64,000 nt of DNA from Thalassia testudinum (GCA_037157565.1 JAZHRO010000002.1:75752001-75816000); one strand, 5' to 3'; positions 9,670-22,145 are shown, counted from the first letter of the stretch. The notes: generated from the letters alone by a model not told the origin. A program made the numbers and translations.

Positions 9670-10895
9670 TCGTGGATGATGTCTATTATCACCTACCTGA
9701 ACACTGGCGAGCTGCCCCCAAGGGAACCAAGGTCTAAGGTGTTCCGCCTGAAAGCCTTTAGGTACACCTTGATAGACAGGCAATTGTACAAGCAGGGGTT
9801 TTCCACCCATTTATTGCGCTGCCTTACAAAAGAGGAGGCATCTCAAGCTCTCCAAGAAGCCTATTACAGTACTTGTGGGAATCGTGAAGAGTATAAGGCC
9901 CTCTTGGCTTGGCTATTCCGGGCGAGGTATTTCTAGCCCCAGATGAGGCAATAATGTAAAGAGTTTATGCGCAAGTGTGACAAGTGCTAGCGGTTTTCTA
10001 CCCGGCACTACTTATCATCTGGAAAGTTGGTCCCTATCATGTCACCTATTCCCTTTGCGAAGTGGTGCATGTACTTAATTGGCCCTTTTCCGCCAGCCTT
10101 GGCTTTGAAAAGGTTCATACTAGTTGCAGTGGACTAATTCTCTAAGTGGGTTGAGGTTGAAGCAATGGCTAGTCCAACAGCCAATAGAGTTGTCTCCTTT
10201 GTCCGAAAAAACCTCATAGCTCTGTATGAGATACTTCAACACATTGTCACAAACCATGGCACCCAGTTCGATTGCAAAAAGTTTGAAGAATTTTGTAATA
10301 GCTGGGATACTCTCCTATGTTTCACATCTGTAGGTCATCCCTAAGCAATCGGACAAGCAGAGGTAACTAACCCTACCATCATCTCAGCGTAGAAATGCCA
10401 GCTAGACTCGGCCAAAGGGAGATGGGAAAATGAGCTGTCAGACGTAGCATGGGGCTACAGAATGTGCCAAAGGACCTCTACAGGCCACACATCATTCAGC
10501 CTATTATATGGCATGGAAGCCCAGTTACCCATAGCGACAGTCCTCCTGACTTATCGGACACAACTCTATGATCTTGCCTCCAATGACAACCAAGTCCGCC
10601 TAGCCTTAGACCTCATGGACGAGCTAAGGAAGCCTCTGAAGCAGCGCTAAAGTATAAATAGGCCACTGCAACTGCCTACAGTAGGCGAGTGCACAAGCGA
10701 AAGTTCTCAGAAGGAGACAGTCTTGCACAAAAGTGAAGTCTCCATGCCAAGCCATTCAAGCGGGAAGCTAGACGCACCGTAGGAGGGACCATACAAAATT
10801 TGTAAAGACAGTCTAAGCAACTTCTGCAAATTGCAAACCCTAGACGGCTAGGCGATCCCTCGTACTTGCCATGTGAGTAATTTACGCTCGTATCA
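9670..10895 (+). pseudogene. Tat-type integrase, decayed
   Basis: The linker WMMSIITYLNTGELPPREPR and YTLIDRQLYKQGFSTHLLRC precede the zinc-binding part. CDKCWRFSTRH supplies the cysteines; the histidine side is damaged. Core pieces are PFPPALALKRFILVAVD, then a stop, FSKWVEVEAM, VTNHGTQFDCKKFEEFC and VAWGYRMCQRTSTGHTSFSLLYGMEA. The C-terminal region runs to SNLRSYQV and a TAA near 10900. At least five stops interrupt it. Between 10896 and 10984 there is only AT-rich sequence. Confidence 0.8.
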
Positions 10896-10984
10896 AGTAT
10901 AAAAAGAAAATGCAGTGAAAATAAAAGCTTTTCTTTTTTTTTATTCAACTGAAAATATTGTTTGTTACATCCCCTCGGACCATC

Positions 10985-11900
10985 TGATGAGGTGTAGCTC
11001 ATCATAGCTAAAATACCCAAGTTAAGCTAGAAACTAGGTTAAACACTATCTAACTAACATAATAAATGGATTAATGTGGGATTTAAGTAAAATGACCTAA
11101 AACATCAAATTCATGTTAAAAACACATAATTAGGTAAAATTAATGAGACACTCTATTCATAAATGTAAACTGATGATCCAATTGCCAATTGAACACATTT
11201 CTAAGCTCAAAAATACAAATCAAGGGTTGAATTAACTTCTAATATGTTCAATTAAGCTATCATAAAAATTCCATGGCATTTGGACAACATTAAGACCTTT
11301 CATAAATGATTTTACACTTAGGTCCTCGGTCATTCACATTTTATTCACTTCTAAAACCTTGGACGACTTATTTGAAAATTGCAGGGACCTTATTGTAAGC
11401 AGCTAGGGACCGCTCTATCTTACTTTCAACCACTTATGGCCCTGGCTGCAAACTGTATATTGTTTCGCTTAAAGGACTCCTTTGCAATTTTCCAAAGACA
11501 CCTAAGCTGTGCATGCACTATAGCTCAAAGAACACAAGCTACAAGCGTAGTCAATTCTTTATATCGTTGATCCAATGGCAGATCTCAATCCAATCTTCGC
11601 GCGCTCCTGCGCATAGCTTTACCTCACCTCCCATATCCCATCTAATGGTGGAGATTTGGTTTGAGCTTTCCTGTGCGTCTCTCAAATGCATCCCACCATT
11701 AAAGCCATAACCACCTAATCGCACCTTGCGATGATTTGATCCACTTCCCCACCTACTTAAGCTCGCCGTTGGCCTTGCGCACAGGGGATCAACCCCCTAC
11801 TGCACCTCTCTAGTCGATCCTTTCGTCCCTCCAGGTCTTCTTCTCACAACACCATAGTTCCATCATAGCTACGATGGAATTCCACTTTCCTTCAACCTCT
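10985..11900 (+). repeat. LTR-like sequence, partial
   Basis: It starts TGATGAG, GTGTAG, CTCATCA (10985-11004), the same kind of terminal palindrome seen at the LTR starts here. Further inside, phrases such as TAGGTCCTCGG and TTGCAGGGACC resemble the U3 of the 2.8 kb LTR family. No PPT or PBS flanks it and I found no target duplication or right end. It is probably a diverged or truncated solo LTR. Confidence 0.35.
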
Positions 11901-14124
11901 TGTCGTCGTAAAGGATCACGTAACTCCCCAGGGTGACCCAAAGTTTCATTGGTAGGCTTTCAATCCACCAAAGTCCTTCTCCCTCGGTTCTTCCTCTCCA
12001 TCCGCTAGGTTGAGACCTCCGGTCCTACTCTTCCACTTAGTTCAGGATCTACTAATTTTTAGGTTAGTTGTTAGTGTAGTGTAGATTAAGTAGAGTACAA
12101 TTAGTTATACAATTCATGGATTTGGTAGTTAGATAGGATTAGATTAGTGTAATGCTCCCTCACATCCTCTGATCAATTCAAATCAAAGGGGACGAGTTTG
12201 CCATCATTCACTTATCCATTTTTCGCCCCTACCATCTCATGATCGCCTTCTGTTTTTCCCTCGCAATTTAAATCACATTTCACCCTTCTACCAAGGCCAA
12301 TCTCAGATCTGAAAGCTTAGGCTCTTAGATCTGAAATTGCACCGAAAATCCACTAAGGGGGTTTTCCATTCAATTCATCTATCCACAAGGCCCCCCTCTT
12401 CTATTTAATTACGATGATTCACTCGATTATTATGGATTTGATTTCCACACTTGATTTATAGATCAGGGTTTCAATTCAGTTTAATTTGTGTTTAATTGAG
12501 TGAATTAAGTGTGTTAGAGTCTAATTGAGATTAAGGCAATGAACTGGAACTCCTTGAGATGGATTTTAATTGAGTGTGTGTTTTATGCCTAATTTCAACT
12601 CGAGTTATTGTTCTTGTGCTTTGTTTGAGGTAGCAGGAGCCTAGGTTTTTGATGCATGGTTTTAAGGCTCTTGTTGTGACCTAATTGGCTCTGAAGCATC
12701 GCATTGGATACTTGAACACCAATCAGTGGTGTGCAGGTATCCTAGGTGATCAGATCACCTATGCGAGCTCACATTAATAGCCCACCTAGGCAACAAGGTG
12801 TTTTTGGCATCCAAATGTTTTGATTTGCATTTGATGAAAAAAATTTAGGTTGGATATTTTAATGAAGGTCTTGGTATTATTTTCAATGATTTTGACTCTC
12901 TAATTTGATCTTAGGCCTTTACACTACCCATAGTGTAAGGATTGAGATTAGTTAGGGCTTCTTGAGCCTAAGGAGCTTTAATCACATTTGTTTTGAATTT
13001 CAGACTCTTCATTAGTAATTTGCGACAAAGGAAACCTGGGTTTTAATGCTTTGATTCAGATCTGATGATATCTTAACAACAGCAGATCTTTTGTGTTCAT
13101 CTAACTGAATGGATTCCTTCTTGAGGGGTTTTAACCTTTGATTTGGTTTTGATGTGAATTCAAACCTTTTGGGGAATGTTTGTGATGTTTTAAAGTGAAT
13201 TTTCTTGGATTTAACCCATGGATTTAGATGGTTGAACACATCAGCAACTGCATCACTGTTTTTTTGGAGTCTAATGGAGTTTGTTGTGGATCAGATTTCA
13301 ATGAATTGCTGGATTGGTTTTGGTGATTTGAGCACCAAATCAGATTCTATTGGGTTAGATTTTCAGCAAAGCAGTTGGCAGCAACTGCAGCCACTATTTG
13401 GTTGAGCACTGGGCTGGATTTGTATGGGTTTTGGATTTTAATTGAGTTGACAATATGTTGTATTGATAGAGTTTAATGTTAACCATTCATGTACCCATAT
13501 TTGACTTTAATTCTGATGTGAATTGCTTGTAATTCATGTTTGAGATTCAATGTCAGCAGCATGTACTAAGCCTAATTGCCTAATTTTATAATTTTAATGA
13601 ATTCAAGGTTAAAATCATGCTTAATTGTTCATTCACTTTTCATGATGTGTATTAGACATTTTTCAATGATTATATAGTTGTACCAACTATCAGAGCCATT
13701 TGAAGGCCTTAGGTTCTTGTCGAAAACCCCCTTTAAGGCCTCTTTTGTGCCAAATTGAAAATACAAAGAAAAATATAAAAAAATTCTAAATAACTAAAAT
13801 AAACCTATCTTGAGAAATATTAGGTATTTGTTTATGTGTTTGTGAATTTTCAAAGTATTTTGAATCCTCAGGCTGGTAGAACATACCAACCGACGGTTCA
13901 GTCTACACCAAAACTTAATAAAAGAAATACATTCAAAAATACAAAAAGAAATTCTTCTTCTATCATCTCACCTCTTCTCTTTCTTCTCCTATCCATATTA
14001 AACACAAAAATACTGTAAAAAAATGAAAAAGTCAAAATTTTCATAAAAATACCTTGTAGATACTATTTATATTTGTAAATATAACATAACACTAAGTTAA
14101 ATGTAAATATAGTAATAAATGTAA
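11901..14124. other. Unassigned, AT-rich non-coding stretch
   Basis: I see no domain, RNA gene or repeat boundary that I can support here. ORFs at 13012-13239, 13205-13405 and 13836-14018 are short and unlike any family I know. The last 120 bases are very AT-rich and match in character the sequence after 43308, consistent with one AT-rich block split by the host element. Confidence 0.5.
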
Positions 14125-14129
14125 ATAAT

Positions 14130-15753
14130 TGTTTGGCGTGTAATTCACATTTTAAAAGTTAATTAGTTGTGGTATAGCGTGAAAACACGTCAACAAATAA
14201 ATTTATAAAACTCCGATGAGTACTAGGTCGTTCGCAGGGAGGCAATCTCGATTTTTGCAGAAGCTTTCCAATAAAACTTGCTCTAAACAGATATTTATAT
14301 ATGTATATATATAGGACTCAGATGTATTATCAAACATTCAAAAGATCATAACTTTAATTTCAATTAAACAGAGTTTTCACAATAGAGAATGCTACTATAA
14401 TTAAATAGAGAGATAGATAAAGAGATAGAGAGAGATAGAAAGTGGCAGAGAGACGCTGCTTGTAGGATGCTTGTGCGAGATGTAGCAACACCTCAGATCC
14501 AGAGCGCTGGGATGAAGGTCGGAGCAGAGTTGCAGAGGGAGAGTTGCAGAGAAGGTCGAAGATGTCTGGAGTTGATGAAAGAGAGATGCTTCAACTAGGG
14601 AGCCCTAGGTCTTCTTTTATACCTTTTGTGGAGAGCAAAAAGGGTATTTTAACCCTTAATCTCGTGTAACAACTCCTGTTTGATCAGATCCATTGATCAG
14701 GAGATCAACAGATCAAATCTGGCCTCAAAACACCTTCAAATTCACCCTCTACGTGTGGATTCAACCTGGTGGCGAAACGTGGCGCACTCTCGTGCCTTGG
14801 ATCGCGATCTGACAGCCCCGCTCGCACCTCGCGATCGCTCACCGCTTCTCCCTCCTCACGAGCCTGCGTAAATTCAAATTGTGCCCAACAATCTTAACCA
14901 TGTCATCTTACGATCGGACAGCTCACGCGCACGTGCAACTTTCCGATTTCGCAAAACACGTGGGATCGCACGTCCGCCGGCGACACGCTCCGATCACGCC
15001 ATGTGGTCGCGCCCCTGCCCTTCGATGGCTCAATTGTGCCTGCGCCCAATGCCGCTTCAATTTCTCCCAACACCCGGCTCGAACACGTGTCACGCGCTTC
15101 TGCACGAGCATGTAAGCCAACACGCTGCGTGAACATTCTGTTGTACTTGTTTGTTTCTTTTTATACTTATTCGGCTGGACGGGTGATGTGGCACGCTCGT
15201 GGCCATTGGATGAAGATCCAACAGTCCACAGCGTTCAATGTGGCCTTCCTAAATGGGGCGATGGTGAGGGAGCGGCTGTGATGGTGCCACGTGGTGCCAT
15301 CATGGTCATCCATCTTCTTTTCCTTATATCTGGTGATGTAGACCTCCGATCGAGTTGATTTTTGCGTCGTTGGACTGCAATAGTCTATCCGGATTCATCC
15401 ATAAGGTTATATCCTTCATCTGAGACTCGGATCTTTGTTCTTTGGCTTTATGATCTCCATTCTTTTATGGACTACACACGGTGCCCTGGTTGTCTGATGG
15501 AGACGATTTCGGAAGCGCTGGACTCCCATCGTCGTTCTGATCAGATCTGTCCAGTCTAATCTAACATCCATAGCTTCAAATCGTCTACAATTGAAATCAT
15601 CTCTCTTTTAGGTCATAAAATGACGATATTATCTATATGACTAATAAACTAGCTATTGTGCAAATTACAATGCCTATGAATGCATTATACTTAAGTTATT
15701 CTAGGTTCTAGCTTAATTTAGGTGATTTAGGTTGCATGATTATTTTGCAATCA
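14130..15753 (-). repeat. 3' LTR of the host element (1.6 kb)
   Basis: On the minus strand it starts TGATTGCAAAATAATCA at 15753 after the PPT and ends at 14130. It includes a TATA box (TATAAAAG, 14621 to 14614), a G-box palindrome at 15280-15301 and the U5 motif GCGAACGACC near 14230. About 890 bases at its right side match the 5' LTR remnant at 42412-43303. The left 700 bases (R and U5) have no partner there. Confidence 0.85.
14614..14621 (-). promoter_or_regulatory. LTR TATA box
   Basis: TATAAAAG on the minus strand, in the usual mid-LTR place; it would start host-element transcription in a full 5' LTR. The 5' LTR of this copy lacks it. Confidence 0.6.
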
Positions 15754-15790
15754 CACCCCATGCCTAAATCTTGCTAGTTCCTAGCAAATG
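15754..15790 (-). other. Polypurine tract of the host element
   Basis: On the minus strand: TTTGCTAGGAACTAGCAAG, then ATTTAGGCATGGGGTG, then the LTR. The arms TTGCTA and TAGCAA form the same PPT hairpin as in the other elements. Confidence 0.75.
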
Positions 15791-16084
15791 CATGACTAAA
15801 TGCAAAGTGGTCCTACATGAGTAATTTTTATTAACAGTTTGACTAGAGGTTTATGTCTTTTGTTTTTATCCGAAGCTTTAGTAATCTAGATAATCATGAT
15901 TTTGTTTTGTTGTAGCCTATGCCATAGATCCAAGTGAAAGCCAATCCTCATCTAAAGCTCGTACTTGACCCTTAGTAAAAATCTATTGGGATAGGCAAAC
16001 TACTTCCCTCAGGGTTATAAAGTAACCTGTATGTTCAACCTCGATTTTTGGCTTAGGTAGAAGATTTCTGAGTCAAGTAAATTT

Positions 16085-17040
16085 GTATTTGGTGGCTCAT
16101 ACTCATCTAGTGCTACATGTAAGCTAGTATTTTAGAACCTAGGTTTCCAGATTATGAAATAATTCAACTCCGAGAGTGGCGAGAAACTGTGCTCTCTTTA
16201 GTTCCTTTGTACTCATTTTCTCGCTTTCTTTCTCTTTCTTTTTCTTTCTCTTTTCTTTTCTTTTCTTTCTTTTTGAGCTCACAATCTCACCAGATTTATC
16301 AATATATTTGGTGGTCTTTCCTGTCATTAACACTTTGATTAGGTTCTGATAACTCTACGACTAAGCCAGAATTCCTTAACCCGTATTCAAGCGGCCAGAA
16401 ATACAAAAAAATAGGTCAAGGCTGTATTTGGTGGATCGTAGGGTAGTAGGTGTCGTTGCCTCATTACACTTGAAATAAACTCTAACTCATAAACTCTCTT
16501 TTTTTTTTTTGCTCTTTTCTTTTTCAAAATTTTTTTCTATGTATATATATATTTTTCTTCTTCTTTTTTCTTTTTCTCTTTCTTCTTTTCTTTTATTTTT
16601 CGTGCATCCAAATATCTACTAACTCAACGTAGCATACAAACTTTTATTTATGAGGCATTATTCGAGATTAGGAGTGTTCAAGAGGATATTGGGTGGCTTA
16701 TTTGGTGGAAATGCCTATTCTTAGCACTCGGAAGGGAATGGATAGGATAGTGTATTTCTGACATTGACATTAATACCCTCCTTCCATAGAGGATTCCGTA
16801 AATGATGGTCATGACCATCCACCTTAGTCTTAGTTTTATCAAAATTCACTCTCTACGTATTTTCCTTATTTGGTGGCTCTCAAGATATTCACACTAAGAA
16901 TTTGTATGCAAAAATCGAGAATGAAAACTACGCTTAACTCCAAGTATCATGATCTAATTATCCAGATGTTAAGATTCCTCATACTAGCCATAGAGCAACA
17001 GTAGACTTTCTACTCTCGCCTTACACTTGTTTGGTGGATC
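16085..17040 (-). repeat. 3' non-coding region with six spaced CCACCAAA motifs
   Basis: On the plus strand TTTGGTGG occurs near 16088, 16304, 16424, 16699, 16867 and 17029 (sense: CCACCAAA), about 120-275 bases apart. Long pyrimidine tracts (16205-16275, 16495-16600; purine-rich in sense) lie between some of them. No ORF. The region lies between the internal PPT-like tract and the 3' PPT. Confidence 0.55.
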
Positions 17041-17299
17041 CGTTAGAAGATAGTTTGCCTGACTCCCTAATTACTGTCCAAGGGTTTAGGAGAAGAAGCA
17101 TTGCTTCTTCTCGACAAACTAAAGATGTTTATCAGTCTTCACAGAGGATCCATTTCAAATTCTACGTGTAAGTGTGAAATTATACTAGATTCTAAACTCA
17201 GGAATCAACTTAAGAATAAATTCCTAATAAAACCTTAATAAAAATTCTTTATCCCTAAATGCAATTTTATTTTTGACATAAAAATTAGACATGCAATAT

Positions 17300-17337
17300 C
17301 CACCCCCCCATGCTTATTCATTACAATGTCCTCATTG
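17300..17337 (-). other. Internal PPT-like tract and CAATG hairpin (host)
   Basis: In sense: CAATG, AGGA, CATTG (17337 to 17324), then GCATGGGGGGGTGG (17313 to 17300). It is about 1.5 kb upstream of the 3' PPT. Confidence 0.55.
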
Positions 17338-17452
17338 AAATGTATGCATGAAAATCAAAATATAATAAGTAAGAGGAGGGATATCACCTGACTATGCTTA
17401 TTAATCCAGGTCAATATGGATGTAGAGGATGCAGAGCTACCTGTATAGAGTA

Positions 17453-17477
17453 CTGGGTTGCCTCCCAGCCAGCGCTA
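17453..17477 (-). other. Post-integrase hairpin (host)
   Basis: In sense: AGCGCTGG, then CTGGG, loop AGGCAA, CCCAG (17468 to 17453). It is the same block as at 3650-3676, with one stem pair changed on both sides. Confidence 0.65.
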
Positions 17478-17511
17478 AGTTTAACGTCATTTGCCGAACT
17501 CAGTTCAACTT

Positions 17512-17814
17512 TTAAGAAGATTCCAAAAGGTTGATGTGACCATATGGAATGGGATCACAGTTTTGCATGATAAAAGGCTTCAATCTCTGACCATTCACCA
17601 TTTTCTCATTGTCGATCTTAGGATCCAGGATAAGCACAGCTCTATGAGGGTATACTTTTCTTATAATGAAGGGACCTATCCGCTTTGATCTTAATTTTCC
17701 AAGGAAAAGCTTCAAGCGTGCATCAAATAACCAAACCTTTTGATTAGGGACAAAGCTTTTTCTAGAGATGTACTTATCACGTAAAACTTTTGTCCTATTC
17801 TAATAGATTCTTGC
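17512..17814 (-). pseudogene. Integrase C-terminal fragment of the host element
   Basis: On the minus strand it reads ARIY, a stop, NRTKVLRDKYISRKSFVP, WLFDARLKLFLGKLRSKRIG and [10 protein letters not shown], then a stop at 17512-17514. This is the tail of an Athila integrase and matches the tail of element 1. It is cut off at 17814 by element A. The reading continues on the far side at 27790, where the sequence ends NDAYESA(R); joined at the CTTGC target duplication, the two parts fit the family's DAYE...IY wording. This is direct evidence of insertion into a gene. Confidence 0.88.
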
Positions 17815-18459
17815 TGTTGAGATGTGCAAATGAGGGGATTTAAATATGCATTCGTTGTAGTATCCTCTAAATCACTCAATCAACAAATAAAATTTATTAC
17901 TCAAATTCAAAAGAGTATCCGAAGTCGAACACAGAGAGAAAATATGGAATTCATGCAATAATCTCAACAAATAATATAAATGAGCACAATTAATTACTAA
18001 AAACTAATATTCAATGTATAACACGAGTATATCAAGGATCTAATAAGGCAAAAAAACATATAAGGTAAAATAATGGTGATTTGAATCACCAATTACTAGC
18101 TTAGATACACATATAATAATTACTTAATGATCTAAATAAATGAACAGTATCAACCACTTTAAATCCACACAAACTTTAGTGTACAATGCACTCCCTATCA
18201 AGCCAATTAGACGACAGAATCTTCAACCAGACGTCTTAAGTGTCCACTACTACAGTGCCAAGAGGGCACTATACTTCTTCTTCAGCCTTCTCCTCTATTG
18301 GCTTCTTCTTTTGCCTGTCTTTAGCTTTAGCCTCCTCCTCTCTGCCTTTCTTCTTCTCTTTCCTCAGGCCTCCTTCTTCAACCTCCTCTTCTTCTTCACT
18401 TCACACACAAGGGAAAGGGCTCGAATTTTGGCTAAGTGTTAGCCAATGCACCGAAGAAC

Positions 18460-18664
18460 AAAGCCCCCCTTCCCCCATGTTCTCTCTCTTTCTCTTCCCC
18501 TTCTCTCTGTCAATGTCCGATCATATGCTCGAGTAATCGGGTTTCAGGGATCCGCATACCCAGGACCAGAGCTACTAGCGTGGGTAGTAGCCAAGGTGTG
18601 GGAGCGGGTTTAGGCAGGTCGGGTAAGTACGGGTAAGGAGGACCTCACCCTCGTGTTAGGAGGT
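18460..18664 (-). ncRNA. Candidate structured RNA, copy 2
   Basis: In sense it has GGGTGAG/CTTACCC (about 18652 to 18633) and GCTACTA/TAGTAGC (18591 to 18571). The T-run that would end it reads CTTT here instead of TTTT, so termination may fail. The start is inferred from the TATA position. Confidence 0.22.
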
Positions 18665-18688
18665 GATAAGGCACAGAGAGAAAATCAA

Positions 18689-18741
18689 CTTATAGCACTC
18701 CAAGTGCTCTTGTGTTTCCGAGGTGGGACTAAATCCCACCC
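18689..18741 (-). promoter_or_regulatory. snRNA-type promoter candidate, copy 2
   Basis: In sense, GGTGGGA (18740 to 18734), TTTAG, TCCCACC form a palindrome and GTCCCACCTCG occupies 18729 to 18719. TATAAG starts at 18694, leaving exactly 24 bases between them. This is the best TATA of the five copies. Confidence 0.5.
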
Positions 18742-20541
18742 TTGTCTTCGTACGGCTAGCAGAAGTAGTGATCTTCCAATTGGAGCTGAAGGATTGCATG
18801 CTGCTTCCAATTGGAGACTTGGATCGCTTCCTGGAAGGTATCTGCATCTCCTGGAGGCTGCACCTGGGGCCTTCGACTGGGAAGCAAGCTTCAAAGCTTG
18901 CTTAAACTCGCTCGTTAATGGCGGCCGAAGGTGTAAACCTAAAACAACAAAGTACGAGCTAAATGCCCCAATCAGATGGCTCAAAAGTTTTGTCGAAACA
19001 CAACAAAGGTGGTGACGGTGGTTTTGTTGCAAGGCAAGGCTTGTGGCGGCCTAACAAAGGCAAAGATGGCCGGAGGAAGTCGGTTCGTTCGGTGGGTCAC
19101 TGGAGTGGGTGTAAGAAATAAAGATGAGGCTTTGATGCGGGTGGATGTGGCGAAGGTGTAGAGGGTTTTGAAGAGGCAAATGGAGGGGGGTAGCGACGGG
19201 GACGCCTCACCAGAGGAGTGGCCGGAGATGGAGAAGACGAGGGTGATTCACGGTGTCAAGGGGTTGTTTTCGGATTTTTTGGGTGTAAAACTAACCTAAG
19301 ATGCTAAACTAACTAAATTAACCCTAATCTAATAGACGAAGGGGTAGGATTAGCTTGTCGGGGGGTACAACGGCGCCGGGGACAAAGGTGCTCCGGTGGG
19401 GGTAGGATGGCGAAGCAACGGAGGGAGAGACGTCGGCTGGTACGGCAAGACCTGAAGGAAGACGAGGAAGGAGAATCCGCCACTGGTATTGCAGACGGAC
19501 GACGAGGGAGGTCAGAGAAGATCACCGGACATCGAGGAGCTATTTAGCCAGAGAAGAGGGAAGAAGTAGAGGGATTCCAGGCCAAATTAGAGCATGGAAG
19601 GATCGGACAGCCCTAGGAGTCTTGATACAGGTAGTAGGGGGTCAGTTGAAGCTTGGAAGGTCACCGAAGTTGGAAACCCAAATTTCTCATGCATTCGCAT
19701 GAGAAATTGGGAAAGATTTAAAATACAAGAATATGTCTAATTGAAAGAGAATTTCAAGAGGATTCTCCGATTCTATTTTGAGGAGGTTTCATCAATATCC
19801 TTGATTGATTGTCGTCAGAGTTGTAGGATTAGGAGTTCTATTCAGAGGGGACCTTTGTGAAGAAGAAGATGATAAGGTTGGGGGGTTTTGTGTAAGGAAT
19901 TTGCAAGCTGAGGGGCCATTTGTGATAAAGAAAATCAAACTTGGACCAAAATGCAAACTAGGTCTAAATAATCTCAAATTGGGCCTAAGTTTTAATATAA
20001 ACCTAACTTGGACCTAAGGAATCCAATGGTGAAGTTGGATTTTGGTTTTGACCTAGTTTGATTGGGTAATTTATACAAAAACCTAAATTAGGGTAATAAT
20101 CTGTCTATGGCTCTGTTTTGGGTCAAGACAGGTTCTGATGGTCAAATTGAAGGTACCAAACCCTACAGAATATTTTTTCATGAATTTTAGAAGGTTTGGA
20201 TGAGTTTTATCCTGACCAGAACTCCAGTAGATTAAGCGGATCTATTTTTAGGGTTTCAGATGTTATTTAATTCTCAAAATGTGTGAAAACCCTTTTCTGT
20301 CTGCACGGACCTACTTGTTAGACATTTAAGCCATTTGACCTTTGATTAACCCCTCAAAAATACCATGATTGTTCTGCAATTGGGATATGCAATTAAAACT
20401 GTAGTTTTACCCCTATTTTCTTATTATTCTCTCAAAATGGATTTACAGTGAATTATGGTCCTCTAGCTGTTATGTAGGAGCATTTAATGATGGAATATGA
20501 CTAAACAAAGCTAGATATGGCTAATGATAATGTTATCATCA

Positions 20542-20582
20542 TACCCACATGCCTAACTTTTGCTAGTTGCTTAGCAAAATCT
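20542..20582 (-). other. Polypurine tract of element A
   Basis: In sense: TTTTGCTA and TAGCAAAA arms around AGCAAC, then GTTAGGCATGTGGGTA, then TGATGATAAC of the LTR. Confidence 0.8.
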
Positions 20583-20984
20583 CACGAAATTAACTTAAAT
20601 TCTAGATCGTGCCTTTCATAAGCAGATCTATGATGTGTGCTTTCTTTCTAGAGATTAGGTCAGAATGCTAACAATAGGCCTAGAGGTACTCAAGTACTAA
20701 CCAAGATCTGGACCTGACCAGCTTTAGCCTCAGTCTGGCATGAAGGTTTCTAAGGCCAACAGGAACTAACCTAAGGTTCATTAAACTCCGCGGTTAAAGC
20801 ACTCATTCTTAAAACATGTTTAGTCGAGGTTCAATGTGCAATGCATTTTTGTAAGAGAGAGATAGAAGAATTTTTTGCATTTTTTGGAGAGTTTTCTCTC
20901 TTTTTTCTTCTTTATTTCTAGCTTCGGATTGGCTTTACAACACAGTCTGTATCGGATTCCTAGCTCTCACCATCAATCCTCACA

Positions 20985-21300
20985 AGGTTCCTAGTAATCG
21001 ATGCTTCGATATAGCATCGCCCATGGCAACCCTCAGAACCCTGGCTTTTGAGATTTTGGGATAATCCTACCCATGACATTCTGTTGCTAAATTCAGGCCC
21101 TAGCAACCGACATTTCAGGACAATCCCACCCATGGCACCTGAATCAACACAATGTGCTTACATGCCCCCAGTAGGATATTTAGATATCCTAAGAGACAAC
21201 CACCAAGGAGACAGTATGTTATTTCGCATCTTCGAGGGGAGCTTCCCGCCTCTCTGTGCCGGAAACTCATCCAAATCAACTTATGTTGATAAGTTGCTCC
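20985..21300 (-). repeat. 3' cis block shared with element 1
   Basis: On the minus strand it repeats the layout of 4467-4770: GTTGATTTGGATGAGTT, CTCTTAGGATAT with the pairing ATATCCTACTGGGGGCATG, and repeated CCATGGGT-type units. The palindrome arms TAGGATAT and ATATCCTA are kept while the loop differs. Confidence 0.6.
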
Positions 21301-21874
21301 TAATCTAGGTAGCTTTTCCAGAACATAATTAATGCATTTGCGTGATTCTGATAATTAACTGCATCGAAACAGACTTGTGTGTGGATTAGGGTGCTTAGGT
21401 TACCGAGTCCTGCAAACCAAAGGTCAGTTAACAAGGCTAAATAATTCCTAAGCCTTAGACCTAATACTCAAGCTTCGCATTTTCCTCAACCTCTTAAGAA
21501 CTATCCAAATCTTAACAGATACGTGAATTTTTAAGCCTAAAACAAGCCTAAGAGGCCTAAGATCAGCACTCATACTAATCTTCGTATCTCTTAGCACCTT
21601 TTGACTTTATTTCTTCTTCTTGATTTGGTCTAGAACTTAAATAGATTCTATAATCTTTTACTAATGACTATCTCTTTTTATTTCAAATTGTTGCTCCTTT
21701 TTGACATTTAAATCACCTCCTCTCTTCCTCTACAAGAATGATTTGCATTTAATTCTCAAAATTTCCTCCCCTTTCTCCATTTTTTTGTTCTTTTCATTTT
21801 TTTTTTCTTTGGAATATGTATTCTTTTTGTAAGAACACTTCAGAACTTTAAATTTTTATATGTTTGCACTTTAA

Positions 21875-21912
21875 CACCCCCCCTTTGCCTAAATTTTTCA
21901 ATGTCCTCATTG
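21875..21912 (-). other. CAATG hairpin and internal PPT-like tract (element A)
   Basis: In sense: CAATGAGGACATTG (21912 to 21899), then AGGCAAAGGGGGGGTG (21890 to 21875). It is about 1.3 kb upstream of the PPT. Confidence 0.55.
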
Positions 21913-22118
21913 TAAACCAAAGGGTATGAAATCAGTTTAGGTTCAAGGATTAGAACAGGATAATCAGGTGGGTGAACAGGTTGGGATAACTGTTGCGGAC
22001 AATTTCAAGCTCTGATACGAGTACCAAAGATGGAGTCGACTGTTCTAAAACTAAACTCAGAGTGCAATATATGTGAAGTACAAAAGGATAATCAGAAGGA
22101 TCTCAGGCTTTTAGAATG

Positions 22119-22145
22119 ACGTGTTGCCTCCCGTTAAGCGCTAAA
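22119..22145 (-). other. Post-integrase-type hairpin in an element without integrase
   Basis: In sense: TTAGCGCTTA, ACGGG, loop AGGCAA, CACGT (22134 to 22119). One stem pair is a G-A mismatch. It is kept although no integrase precedes it. Confidence 0.55.

Larger units (their letters stand above)
8038..10984 (+). mobile_element. Tat-lineage Ty3/gypsy element, 5'-truncated remnant
   Basis: RT, RNase H, a second archaeal-type RNase H and an integrase follow each other on the plus strand. The double RNase H is the hallmark of the Tat clade (Tat, Ogre, Retand). The left end is cut at the LTR end of element 1, which probably inserted into it, so gag, protease and the 5' LTR would lie left of the window. 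No LTR or clear PPT follows the integrase. Many stops, several frameshifts and an internal deletion make it dead. Confidence 0.8.
17815..20541 (-). repeat. 3' LTR of element A (2.8 kb family, copy 2)
   Basis: The minus-strand 5' end is TGATGATAACATTATCA at 20541, directly after the PPT; the other end, CTCAACA, is at 17815. It carries the USE/TATA unit at 18689-18740 and a purine-rich sense tract at 18250-18420. It is very similar over its whole length to 25036-27789, with several differences per 60 bases, so the insertion is not very recent. Confidence 0.9.

Noticed and set aside
10985..14124. Full solo LTR starting at 10985
   Set aside because: The start is convincing, but no matching CCATC duplication, PBS or U5 motif was found downstream, so only a partial LTR-like call is made.
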